From the NCBI RefSeq assembly GCF_900100395.1, contig NZ_FNFB01000002.1:247074-311073 (forward strand): a stretch of DNA of 64,000 nucleotides. The letters are read 5' to 3'. The stretch comes from Nonomuraea maritima (GTDB lineage: Bacteria; Actinomycetota; Actinomycetes; Streptosporangiales; Streptosporangiaceae). A program made the position numbers and the translations under genes. Shown here in pieces: positions 1 to 7,900 of the stretch. Below the pieces are notes generated by a model that was not told where the DNA came from, searched no databases, and saw only the letters and a list, made by a program, of their open reading frames with translations. Positions within the stretch are counted from its first letter, which is position 1, and the number at the start of each line of letters is the position of its first letter.

Positions 1-1162
1 GCCTGCTCGTTGGGGAAGTGCCCGCGGGCCTTGACCGCCCGCCGGATCCGGGCGTTGACCGACTCGATCGCGTTGGTCGAGCAGATCACCCGGCGGATCT
101 CGGTGTCGAAGCCGAGGAAGGGCACGAACTCCGCCCAGGAGTCCTCCCACAGCTTCACGATCGCCGGATACCGGCCGCCCCAGACCTCGGCGAACTCCAT
201 GAACCGTTCAAGTGCGGCGGCTTCGGTCGGGGCGGTGTAGACCGGCTTGAGCGCTTTGGCGATGGCGTCCCAGTGCTGGCGGGCGGCATACCGGAACGAG
301 GCACGCAGCAGACGCACCACGCAGGTCTGCACGATCGTGCGCGGCCAGGTCTGCTCGACGGCTTGCGGCAGGCCTTTCAACCCGTCGCAGACCAGCATCA
401 GCACGTCGCCGGCGCCGCGATTCTTGATCTCGGTCAGCACGTGCAGCCAGAACTTCGCGCCCTCGCCCCCGTCGCCGGCCCACAACCCGAGAATGTCGCG
501 CTCACCGTCGACGGTGACCGCCAGCGCCACGTAGATCGGACGGTTGGCGACCTGCCCATCGCGTAGCTTGACGTGGATCGCGTCGATGAACAGCACCGGA
601 TAGACAGGATCGAGCGGCCGGTTCTGCCACTCGGTCATGCCCTCCAGCACCTTGTCGGTGATGGTGGAGATGGTCTGCTTGGACACCTGCGCGCCGTAGA
701 CCTCGGCCAGATGCGCCGAGATCTCCCCAGTCGTCAAGCCTTTGGCCGCCAGCGAGATCACCATCTCGTCCACGCCGGACAGGCGCCGCTGTCGCTTACG
801 CACGATCTTCGGGTCGAAGCTGCCGTCCCGATCGCGTGGCACGCTGATCTGGACCGGGCCGACGTCGGTGATGACCGTCTTGGACCGGTGCCGTTACGGG
901 CGTTGCCGTTGTCGTTGCTTTCGGAGCGTTCGTGCTTGTCATAGCCGAGATGGTCGGTCATTTCGCCCTCGAGCGCGGACTCCAGCACCAGCTTGGTCAG
1001 CCGGCCCAGCAACCCGTTCTCGCCGACCAGCTCGATGCCCTCGGCGCGGGCCTGCTCGACCAGCTCGTTGACGAGCTCTCGATCGGTGTCCTTGGTCTGC
1101 TTGCGCGTCACCTCGGCGTCCTCCAGGTCGATCTCCGTCGATGCCTGGACCACAGTAACCAT
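1..1162 (-). pseudogene. IS256-family transposase, frameshifted, cut by window edge
   Basis: The N-terminal part reads from 1162 (ATG, nine bases after AAAGGAG; a second ATG at 1171 is too close to that site). It has the family's start, with LVNELVEQARAEGIELVGE and a downstream GEMTDHLGYDKHE. Near 885-893 one base is missing, and the true sequence (TVITDVGPVQISVPRDRDG, then VDEMVISLAAKGLTTGEI) continues in another frame. The DDE core and the NAIESVNARIRRAVKARGHF segment run to the window edge. The DDE nuclease would act on the IS ends. The frameshift is either real decay or a base-call error; without the rest of the gene I cannot tell whether other lesions exist. Confidence 0.8.
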
Positions 1163-1200
1163 CGGGTGCATCTCCTTTAATAGGAGTTACACCGAAGACC
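1..1200 (-). mobile_element. IS256-family insertion sequence (partial)
   Basis: One end of an IS256/mutator-type element; the other end lies beyond the left window edge. It carries a single transposase reading leftward. The outer end should fall near 1195-1200, just before coding sequence that continues the broken FtsK-like gene. I infer the terminal repeat is the stretch around 1180-1200, but the second terminal repeat is outside the window, so it cannot be matched and the target duplication cannot be seen. Confidence 0.75.
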
Positions 1201-1269
1201 GTACAGACCCTCCGCCCGGCCGTCGTCACCACTCCCGCCATCCTCACCCTCGTCATCCTCGCCTGGCGC

Positions 1270-2568
1270 ATGCTCGCCGGACTCGTCCGTACGATCTGGC
1301 GTCACCCCATCGCGGCCATCGTCCCGGTGGCCCTCGCCGCTGCCTGGTACTTCTACGGCTGGCCCTCGGCAGCGTGCCTGCTCGGCGCGGTCGTCCTGGC
1401 CCTGGCCTCGTGGGCGTTCATAGACCGGCCGTCGTTCGCCCGTCTCGTCGGCTTCCGGCTGCTGGCCTGGTGGCGGCTCGTCTGGGTCTACCGCCGTCAC
1501 TGGCAACCCGTCATGGTCGTCTCCGGCCTCGGCCGTCACCTCCGGGGCCGTGACTACCTCCCACGGCTGGGCAAGGTCACCTGCACCTCGTGGGCCGACC
1601 TGGTCACCGTACGCATGCTCAAGGGCCAAGCGGTCAAGGACTGGTCCGACCGAACCGACCACCTGGCACAAGGCTTCGGCGCGAAGTCCTGCCGGGTGGC
1701 GCCGTCCGCGGCCGGTCGGCTCACCCTGACCTTTCCGCGCAGCGACCCCCTCGCCTCGCCCCTCCCGGCGCTGCCCATGCCGCAGGAGCCGACGGTGGGG
1801 CCGGTCGAGATCGGCAAGCAAGAGGACGGCCGGCCATGGCGGCTCAAGGTGCACGGCACCCATGTCCTCGTCGCGGGCGCGACCGGGGCCGGCAAGGGAT
1901 CGATCATCTGGTCCGTCATCCGCTCCCTGCTCCCCGCCGCCCGTGCGGGCCTGGTCGAGCTGTGGGCGCTGGACCCCAAACTGATGGAACTGTCCTACGG
2001 ACGCGACCTATTCGGCCCGCGCTACGCGGCCACACCGGAAGAGTGCGCCGACCTGCTGGACGACGCCGTGAGCGTCATGCAGAAGCGGGCCGCCCGATTC
2101 GCAGGCCTCCAGCGCTCCCACACCCCCACCGTCGATGACCCGTTCGTCCTGGTCGTAGTGGACGAGGTGGCGTTCCTGACCGCCTACCAGTCCGACCGGC
2201 AACTCCGGCAACGCATCTCCGCCGCGCTGGCCACCCTCACCACCCAAGGCCGCGCGGTCGGCGTCGGCGTCCTGGCCGCGCTCCAGGACCCGCGCAAAGA
2301 GGTCATGAACATCCGCAACCTGTTCCCCGACAAGATCGCCCTCCGGCTCGACGAGTCCGAACAGGTGGACATGGTCCTCGGCGACGGCGCACGCGACCGG
2401 GGCGCGCTCGCCGATCACATCTCACCCGTTCCGGAACTGGGCGCGGGCGTCGGCTACGTCCGGCTGGAAACCAGCCCCGAACCCGTCCGGGTCCGCGCCG
2501 CCTACGTCTCCGACACCGACATCCGCGCCATGGCCGACACCTACGCGCCGCACGGCAGTGCGGCATGA
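1270..2568 (+). CDS. FtsK/SpoIIIE-type DNA translocase (TraB-like) of the AICE, 5'-truncated
   Basis: Conjugal double-stranded DNA pump of the TraB/TraSA kind used by actinomycete integrative elements; it assembles at the membrane and moves DNA as a hexamer. Two hydrophobic segments lie within residues 15-60. The ATPase domain has Walker A GATGAGKGS (about 205-213) and Walker B VLVVVDEVAFL (about 294-304). The frame stays open upstream of this ATG through 1201 and encodes another hydrophobic segment (VVTTPAILTLVILAW), then runs into the IS. The native start and first membrane helix have therefore been cut off by the insertion. The ATG used here is simply the first one left. The 3' end overlaps the next gene by ATGA. 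Function is probably impaired. Confidence 0.85.
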   Translation: MLAGLVRTIWRHPIAAIVPVALAAAWYFYGWPSAACLLGAVVLALASWAFIDRPSFARLVGFRLLAWWRLVWVYRRHWQPVMVVSGLGRHLRGRDYLPRLGKVTCTSWADLVTVRMLKGQAVKDWSDRTDHLAQGFGAKSCRVAPSAAGRLTLTFPRSDPLASPLPALPMPQEPTVGPVEIGKQEDGRPWRLKVHGTHVLVAGATGAGKGSIIWSVIRSLLPAARAGLVELWALDPKLMELSYGRDLFGPRYAATPEECADLLDDAVSVMQKRAARFAGLQRSHTPTVDDPFVLVVVDEVAFLTAYQSDRQLRQRISAALATLTTQGRAVGVGVLAALQDPRKEVMNIRNLFPDKIALRLDESEQVDMVLGDGARDRGALADHISPVPELGAGVGYVRLETSPEPVRVRAAYVSDTDIRAMADTYAPHGSAA

Positions 2569-2768
2569 AGATCTGCTTCCACGGCACCGCCGACGAGATC
2601 AGCCGGGTCGCCGGCCGTCCCCTGCTGGTCCTGCTGACCGCCCGTGATCTACCCCGCATGCGCGTCTTCGAGCTCCACCACTCCCGCATCCACGCCCACC
2701 CCTCGCACAAGCGCTACCGGCTCTGCGCCGCGATGACCGAGACCACCGACGAAGGCAGGAACCTATGA
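2565..2768 (+). CDS. small AICE protein between translocase and replication initiator
   Basis: 67 residues, no recognised domain. It is kept as a gene because both ends are translationally coupled: its ATG overlaps the stop of the translocase (ATGA), and its own stop overlaps the ATG of the initiator (ATGA). Similar short ORFs occupy this slot in pSAM2-like elements. The protein starts MKICFHGTADEISRVAG, is basic and His-rich in the middle (HHSRIHAHPSHKR) and has no membrane segment. It may be an accessory protein of transfer or replication; function unknown. Confidence 0.6.
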   Translation: MKICFHGTADEISRVAGRPLLVLLTARDLPRMRVFELHHSRIHAHPSHKRYRLCAAMTETTDEGRNL

Positions 2769-4378
2769 CCCATCCGCACGACCGCGCTCTCCCCCGGGCC
2801 CTCCGTCAGGCCATGCCGATGGCCCGGGATGTGCTCGTGGAGGTCGCCAAGCAGCACGGCGTCTGTATCCGGCCCCTCGCGCTGCGACGGCTGGACATCG
2901 TCACCGGCAAGGCCGAGATCATCGACGTGCCGTGCGGCTCCACCCTGGACAGCAAGTGCCCGCCCTGTGCCAAGCGCAACCGCCAGCTCCGCATGGCCCA
3001 ATGCCGCGAGGGCTGGCACCTCGACACCGAACCGGCCATCACATCCGACGAGCCGAACGAGGAACAGCGCTGGCTGGTCGAGTTCCGCGCCGACATGCAG
3101 GCCAAGCGCGACGCTGCCGCACAGGCCGGCGACGACACGACCGACCTGGACGCCGTCCTCGCAGGCCTGGACGAGGAGATCAACGCCGCCGGGATGAGGG
3201 GAAGCGTCACCGGATCCGCGGTGCCCAAACGCTCCCGATCGACCCGGCGGCGGCAGGACGCACCCGACCTGCCCAAGCGCAAGATGGATTCCACCACCCT
3301 GGGACGCACCTTCCACGCGGCCGATGGCAAGGTCTACCGGCCGTCGCTGTTCGTCACGCTCACCCTGCCCAGCTACGGCAAGGTCCGTAACGGCGCCCCG
3401 ATCGACCCGGACGCCTACGACTACCGGCGCGCGGCTCGGGACGCGCTGCACTTCTCCAAGCTGGTGGACCGGTTCGTGCAGAACCTGCGCCGCGTTGCGG
3501 GCTATGACGTGCAGTACTTCGCTTCGGTGGAGCCTCAGAAGCGGCTGGCCCCGCATCTGCACATGGCCATCCGGGGCACCCTCCCGCGTGCGGAGATCAA
3601 GCAGATAGCCGCCGCCACCTACCATCAGGTCTGGTGGCCGCAGGCTGACGAGGTGCGCTTCGACGGTGACCACCTGCCCGTCTGGGACGAGCAGGCCGGC
3701 TACCTCGACCCGGCCACCGGCGAGGTCCTGCCCACCTGGGACGAAGCCCTCGACGCCCTGGACGAGGACGCCGAACCCCTCCACGTGCTGCGCTTCGGCG
3801 AACAGGTGGACGTGCAAGGCGTCCTCGCCGGTACGCCGCACGCCGACCAGTGCATCCGCTACCTGTCGAAGTACCTGACCAAGTCCCTCGGCGACGCCCT
3901 CGACGGCGGCCAGGCCCAGCGCGACCACGCCGCCCGCATGGTCGATGCCCTGCGTTACGAACCGTGCTCGCCGGCCTGCCCGAACTGGCTGCGTTACGGC
4001 GTCCAGCCCAAGAACGCCAAGGCGGGGATGGCTCCAGGCCGGTGCCGTTCCAAGGCGCACAAGCCTGAATACCTCGGCTACGCGGGCCGCCGCGTTCTGG
4101 TCTCCCGCAAGTGGTCCAACAAGACCCTCGCCGAACACAAGCAGGACCGCCGTACCTGGGTCCTGGAAGCCCTCGGCCAGGCCGACGAATCCACCGACCC
4201 GCACCGCTACATCTGGCGCCCCGTTCCGGCCGGAGACGCCAACGTTCCTCCCCTCGCCGTACGCCTCCTGCGCACCGTCGCCGAACGGCAGCGCTGGCGA
4301 GCCCACCTCAGAGAGCTGGAGGCCAGAGCCGCCGGTCAAGATCTTTCGGCAACTGAGCCCACCGGGAGGGCGGCATGA
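2765..4378 (+). CDS. repSA: RepSA-type replication initiator
   Basis: Rolling-circle initiator of an AICE: it nicks the element's double-strand origin and starts replication after excision. The family's 500-550 residue size fits. Visible motifs are a Cys pair CPPC (about 65-68), the beta-strand SLFVTLTLPSYGKV (about 194-207), the metal-binding HUH signature PHLHMAIRG (about 263-271) and the nicking-tyrosine block YLSKYLTKS (about 366-374). The start overlaps the stop of the upstream small ORF, and its stop overlaps the excisionase ATG, so tra, rep, xis and int form one coupled operon. The nick site is not recognisable by eye. Intact as far as I can see. Confidence 0.88.
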   Translation: MTHPHDRALPRALRQAMPMARDVLVEVAKQHGVCIRPLALRRLDIVTGKAEIIDVPCGSTLDSKCPPCAKRNRQLRMAQCREGWHLDTEPAITSDEPNEEQRWLVEFRADMQAKRDAAAQAGDDTTDLDAVLAGLDEEINAAGMRGSVTGSAVPKRSRSTRRRQDAPDLPKRKMDSTTLGRTFHAADGKVYRPSLFVTLTLPSYGKVRNGAPIDPDAYDYRRAARDALHFSKLVDRFVQNLRRVAGYDVQYFASVEPQKRLAPHLHMAIRGTLPRAEIKQIAAATYHQVWWPQADEVRFDGDHLPVWDEQAGYLDPATGEVLPTWDEALDALDEDAEPLHVLRFGEQVDVQGVLAGTPHADQCIRYLSKYLTKSLGDALDGGQAQRDHAARMVDALRYEPCSPACPNWLRYGVQPKNAKAGMAPGRCRSKAHKPEYLGYAGRRVLVSRKWSNKTLAEHKQDRRTWVLEALGQADESTDPHRYIWRPVPAGDANVPPLAVRLLRTVAERQRWRAHLRELEARAAGQDLSATEPTGRAA

Positions 4379-4566
4379 GCAGGCGGGACGAACTCCTCAC
4401 CGTCGCCCAGGTCCTCGACGAACTCGGCGGAGTCTCCCGCCGCACCTTCTACCGCTGGCGCGAGATCGGCAAGGCACCCCAGGGCATTCGCCTGCCGAAC
4501 GGTGAACTCCGCATTTACCGCAGCGACCTTGACGCCTGGCTCGAATCCCTCAGGAGCGCAGCATGA
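4375..4566 (+). CDS. xis: excisionase (Xis), helix-turn-helix
   Basis: 63-residue MerR-like/HTH_17 protein (LLTVAQVLDELGGVSRRTFY, then YRSDLDAWLESL). Proteins of this kind bend attachment-site DNA and steer the integrase towards excision. The start overlaps the stop of the initiator and the stop overlaps the integrase start (ATGA both sides), the typical rep-xis-int order of pSAM2-like elements. The recognition-helix segment SRRTFYRWRE is intact. A plain small transcription regulator is possible, but the coupling to int favours Xis. Confidence 0.85.
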   Translation: MSRRDELLTVAQVLDELGGVSRRTFYRWREIGKAPQGIRLPNGELRIYRSDLDAWLESLRSAA

Positions 4567-5945
4567 CTACCTCCTACAAGGTCAAGTTCTGGGACATCCG
4601 TACCAACACCCGAGCCGACAAGCCCGGCAAGAAGCCTCGGATCGTCTCCCACACTGTGCGGTGGACGGTCGGCAACCGCGAGAAGTCGCAGACCTTTAAG
4701 ACCAAGGGCCTGGCCGAGAGCTTCCTGTCCGACCTGCGGCAGGCGGCCAAGAAGGGGGAGGCGTTCGACGTCGAGACCGGGCTCCCGGCCTCGATGGTCA
4801 AGGCCAAGGATGCCCGCACCTGGTACGCCTTCGCGGTCGCGTACGTACAAGCCTGGTGGCCACACGCGGCGGCCAAGTCCCGCGAGGGCATGACCGACGC
4901 CCTCGCCACCGTCACCCGCGTCCTGGTCAACGAGGTGCCCGGCCGACCGTCAGACCAGATGATCCGGAGAGCACTCCGGGAGTACTCGTTCCTGCCTGAG
5001 GATCGCCGGCCAACTCCGACACCGGAGATCGCGAAAGCTGTGCGCTGGCTTGAGTCTGCGTCGCTCCCCCTGAGCGCTCTGGAAGAGACCAAGCACGCGC
5101 GTGCCGCCTTGGAAGCCCTGGCGCTCTGCCTCGACGGCAAGGCCGCGGCGACGTCGACGTACCGCCGCAAGCGGGCCGTCTTCCATCACGCTCTTGAGTA
5201 CGCCGTGGAGCTGGAAGAGCTTTCGGCAAATCCGCTGCACAAGGTCAAGTTCCGCAAGGCCAAGGTGAGCGGAGAGATCGACCGGCGCTCGGTGGTCAAC
5301 CCTCGGCAGGCGCGTGAGCTGCTCACGGCAGTGACGTACGTGGGACGGTCGCGCGGGCCGATGCTGGCGGCGATGTTCGCGTGCATGTACTTTGGTGGCC
5401 TCCGTCCGGCAGAGGCGGCGGGACTGCGGCAGAAGGACTGCCATCTTCCGGCGCACGGCTGGGGTCTGCTGACGCTGGAGAAGACCAGGCCGCAGAGCAA
5501 CAGCCGGTTCACCGACTCCGGGCATGCCCATGACGAGCGAGGTCTGAAGCACCGGGACGTCAAGCAGACGCGCATCGTTCCCATCCCGCCGGAACTGGTG
5601 ACTATCCTTCGCGAGCACATCGACACCTTCGGCGTCGCCGAGGATGGCCGACTGTTCCGGACTCGTACGGGCGGGGTGATCTCCGGGTCGGCGTACGCGA
5701 AGATCTGGCAGGAAGCCCGCACGTACGCGCTCACCCCCGACCAGGTCGCCTCTCCCCTGGCGGGGAGGCCGTACGACCTCCGGCACTCGGCCGTCTCGCT
5801 CTGGATCAACGCTGGCGTACACGCTCCGGAAGCCGCCGAACGGGCCGGGCACGGTGTCGACGTGATGCTCCGCGTCTATGCCAAGTGCATCGACGGCCAA
5901 CGAGAGGTCGCCAACCGGCGCATCTTGGAAGCGCTCGCGCTGTGA
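4563..5945 (+). CDS. int: tyrosine site-specific integrase
   Basis: Phage-type integrase, 460 residues, that recombines attP with the tRNA gene downstream. The N-terminal arm-binding region is followed by a SAM-like core-binding domain (about 160-230) and the catalytic domain. Catalytic residues visible: Arg in GGLRPAEAAGL (about 280), box II as PYDLRH (about 402-407, Tyr replacing the first His, common in actinomycete integrases), AGHGVDVML (about 427-435) and nucleophile Tyr in RVYAKCIDG (about 438). It is coupled to xis by ATGA. It lies on the side of the element facing the 3' end of the tRNA-Arg gene, as expected for an integrase next to its attachment site. Its last 22 codons are duplicated 1.6 kb downstream. 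Confidence 0.93.
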   Translation: MTTSYKVKFWDIRTNTRADKPGKKPRIVSHTVRWTVGNREKSQTFKTKGLAESFLSDLRQAAKKGEAFDVETGLPASMVKAKDARTWYAFAVAYVQAWWPHAAAKSREGMTDALATVTRVLVNEVPGRPSDQMIRRALREYSFLPEDRRPTPTPEIAKAVRWLESASLPLSALEETKHARAALEALALCLDGKAAATSTYRRKRAVFHHALEYAVELEELSANPLHKVKFRKAKVSGEIDRRSVVNPRQARELLTAVTYVGRSRGPMLAAMFACMYFGGLRPAEAAGLRQKDCHLPAHGWGLLTLEKTRPQSNSRFTDSGHAHDERGLKHRDVKQTRIVPIPPELVTILREHIDTFGVAEDGRLFRTRTGGVISGSAYAKIWQEARTYALTPDQVASPLAGRPYDLRHSAVSLWINAGVHAPEAAERAGHGVDVMLRVYAKCIDGQREVANRRILEALAL

Positions 5946-6000
5946 CGTTCACACCCAACGGCGGGACCTCGGGAGATCCCGGAGCCCTTTCGCCGTTGCC
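5880..6000 (+). repeat. integrase 3'-end direct repeat, copy 1
   Basis: 121-bp segment holding the last 22 codons of the intact integrase (from just after the catalytic Tyr), its TGA and about 55 bp beyond, including an imperfect hairpin around CTCGGGAGATCCCGGAG. It matches 7483-7603 with about seven differences, only one of them inside the first 66 coding bases. Confidence 0.9.
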
Positions 6001-6222
6001 ATCGCGAGTGGTCCGCCTCATACAGTTTCCCCGCAGACAGTCGGAGATTGCCCTTGAGCCCCGTACTTCGACCTACGGGGAGCGCAGAACGCCTGACGAG
6101 TTCGCAAGAACCTTGCCATCCTTACCCGCGGCTCGTGTTTTTCTATCTGCGGGCTTGAATAGCAAGTCTGCGGGGGGTACCGTTTCCTTCAACGTCAGGC
6201 AAAGCAACGGGAAGGAAACCCC

Positions 6223-7413
6223 ATGACGATTCCCATGTCCGAAGGCGTCCCGATCCGCCTCATGCAGTTCCGCGATCACGCGGGAATCGGTGTCATGAGC
6301 ATGGGCACGCTGGTGTCCGTCGTGCCCGACCCGGCCCGGGAGGAGACGCCGGGCGCGCTGCGCCACGACCGCCAGCTTCGTCAGCACGCCGAGGTTCGCG
6401 CCGCGGTTCAGAGACTCCTGAAGGGCACCGCCAAAGGCCGGAATGTCGAGCCCTATGCGGACTACATCGCGGCGGGCCTGCGCGGCGACCACGGTCGCGC
6501 TTGGTCAACGCCCCCTCTCTGTCTTTGGTCGGTTCGCCCGCTGACCTTGGACACCAACGGAACCGCCTACCTCCCCCTCGGCAGTCCGGTGATCGCCATC
6601 GACGCTGAAACACAGGTCGCGGCGATCCATAGGCTGTGGAACGATCCGAGTGAGTTCGATCTTGACGAGGAAGAGCTGCGCAAAGTCGCCATGCCGTTCG
6701 AGATCTACTGGGACATCACCATTAGTGAGGCCCGTCAGATCTTCCACGACCGGAACCTTCTGGGTGTCCCGGTCGCAAAGACCCTCGCCCTCTCCATGGA
6801 CGAGCGCGACTTCGGCACGACAGTTGCACGCCATGTGCTGGACAACACTCAGCTCCTGATCGATGGGATCGACGCCCCCTTCTCCAAGTACGTCAACCAG
6901 CGAAAGCGCCAGCTTTCGCAGAACGACACCGAGTGGATCACCTTGTCCGCTCTTCGTTCCCTTACCGTCACGACCCTTCTGGGGAAACCGGGCATCGAGA
7001 GCACGTCTGGCACGATCACGACGGACGACCTGCCGGAGGGGGTGGATCCCAAGGAAGCTGTCCGTGGAGTTTCCGAAACCGTGTCGGCCATCATCCGCGA
7101 GTTCACCGACGAGTTCAGCCGGCGCTCTGCGCTGACGACCCCCGCGGTTCTCGCGGGGGTGGGAGCCGCTGCCCACAGAACCATGCCGTGGACCAAGGAG
7201 CACCCCCGACTTTCTGTGGACCAGCTCCTGGAGATGCTGCGGCAGGTCAAGTGGGATCGCGCGCCGCAGTACTGGGAAGGCGTAGCCGCGAAGCGCACCC
7301 CGACGGGTGCCCTGTCATTCGCTGGAGGCGCCAAAGACTCCGGACACCGCGTCTGCGATGCGGTGCTGAACTCGGATTCCGACCTCGGGAAGCGCATCCG
7401 CGGGCGCAGTTGA
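6223..7413 (+). CDS. DndB/DGQHR-domain-like protein (orphan cargo)
   Basis: 396 residues, ATG preceded by GGAAGG. The arrangement resembles DndB/DGQHR proteins. A degenerate DGQHR-like site IDAETQVAAIHRLW (about 126-139) is followed by ARQIFHDRNLLGVPVAKTL (about 172-190), which matches the family's FxDxN...KTL block. DndB regulates phosphorothioate DNA modification in Dnd systems, but no dndA, C, D or E gene is nearby, so this is an orphan. The key Gly-Gln-His of the motif is only partly kept (D-A-E-T-Q...H-R), so ancestral activity is doubtful. The gene is bracketed by two copies of the integrase 3' end and preceded by about 120 bp of visibly lower GC, both signs of acquisition. A defence or anti-defence role is inference only. 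Confidence 0.6.
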   Translation: MTIPMSEGVPIRLMQFRDHAGIGVMSMGTLVSVVPDPAREETPGALRHDRQLRQHAEVRAAVQRLLKGTAKGRNVEPYADYIAAGLRGDHGRAWSTPPLCLWSVRPLTLDTNGTAYLPLGSPVIAIDAETQVAAIHRLWNDPSEFDLDEEELRKVAMPFEIYWDITISEARQIFHDRNLLGVPVAKTLALSMDERDFGTTVARHVLDNTQLLIDGIDAPFSKYVNQRKRQLSQNDTEWITLSALRSLTVTTLLGKPGIESTSGTITTDDLPEGVDPKEAVRGVSETVSAIIREFTDEFSRRSALTTPAVLAGVGAAAHRTMPWTKEHPRLSVDQLLEMLRQVKWDRAPQYWEGVAAKRTPTGALSFAGGAKDSGHRVCDAVLNSDSDLGKRIRGRS

Positions 7414-7482
7414 GGGATCTCCGTTACCTCCGGCGCGCTCATGCTCCCACAACGTGGTGAGGAAGAGCGCCCCGGGGTTTCC

Positions 7483-7603
7483 GCCAAGTGCATCGACGGC
7501 CAACGAGAGGTCGCCAACCGGCGCATCTTGGATGCGCTCGCGCTGTGACGCTCACAGCCCAACGGCAGGACCTCGGGAGATCCCGGGGTCCTTTCGCCGT
7601 TCC
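7483..7603 (+). repeat. integrase 3'-end direct repeat, copy 2 (integrase remnant)
   Basis: Second copy of the 121-bp segment. Bases 7483-7548 encode the tail AKCIDGQREVANRRIL plus four residues and a stop, with nothing of the integrase upstream, so this is a remnant of a second closely related integrase. It lies between the DndB-like gene and the tRNA. The rest of 7604-7735 holds no gene I can support. Confidence 0.9.
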
Positions 7604-7735
7604 GGACTCCGCAACCTCCGCGCCGACCTGGGGAAACGGAGTCGCGAGCATTCCGCGTATGTTCCGCGAGCAGTGGCACAGGGCTGCTTTCGGGGGCCTC
7701 CCGCTGCCTACCGAGCGAACGGGCCGATCATGCAA

Positions 7736-7768
7736 AAGACCAGGTCAACCCATGGATTGCCTGGTCTT
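7736..7768 (-). terminator. intrinsic terminator of tRNA-Arg
   Basis: Inverted repeat AAGACCAGG / CCTGGTCTT with a short internal bulge and loop, followed on the minus strand by TTTT. It sits a few bases beyond the tRNA 3' end, so it ends the tRNA transcript and may shield it from AICE transcription. Confidence 0.7.
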
Positions 7769-7773
7769 GGTTG

Positions 7774-7847
7774 CGCGCCCTGCAGGATTCGAACCTGCGA
7801 CCGTCGGATTAGAAGTCCGATGCTCTATCCAGCTGAGCTAAGGGCGC
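7774..7847 (-). tRNA. tRNA-Arg (anticodon UCU), probable AICE attachment site
   Basis: Full cloverleaf on the minus strand: acceptor GCGCCCT/AGGGCGC, D-arm TTAGCTCAGCTGGATAGAGC, anticodon stem TCGGA/TCCGA with loop CTTCTAA (anticodon TCT) and T-arm GCAGGTTCGAATCCTGC; CCA is not encoded. It reads AGA codons, which are rare in such GC-rich genomes. Its 3' end faces the integrase, as expected where an integrase uses the tRNA 3' half as attB and restores it on insertion. Confidence 0.95.
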
Positions 7848-7900
7848 TCCCGCCTTATTGTGCATGATCCGGCGACATGTCACGCACACGTTTCCTCGTG

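Larger units (their letters stand above)
1201..7800 (+). mobile_element. actinomycete integrative and conjugative element, right part
   Basis: Coupled tra-orf-rep-xis-int genes followed by a cargo gene and the 3' end of a tRNA-Arg gene. The integrase side points at the tRNA 3' end, so the likely attachment core is the tRNA 3' portion near 7774-7800. The opposite attachment site, a copy of this tRNA 3' sequence, is not found in the window and should lie to the left. Regulatory genes usually seen in such elements (pra, korSA, spd) are also outside or lost. The IS at the left edge probably disabled transfer. Confidence 0.75.

Noticed and set aside
6223..7413. Complete Dnd phosphorothioation system
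   Set aside because: Only one DndB-like protein with a degenerate site; no dndA, C, D or E gene in the window.
1201..7800. Prophage
   Set aside because: No capsid, tail, portal or lysis genes; the rep-xis-int-tra order is that of an AICE.
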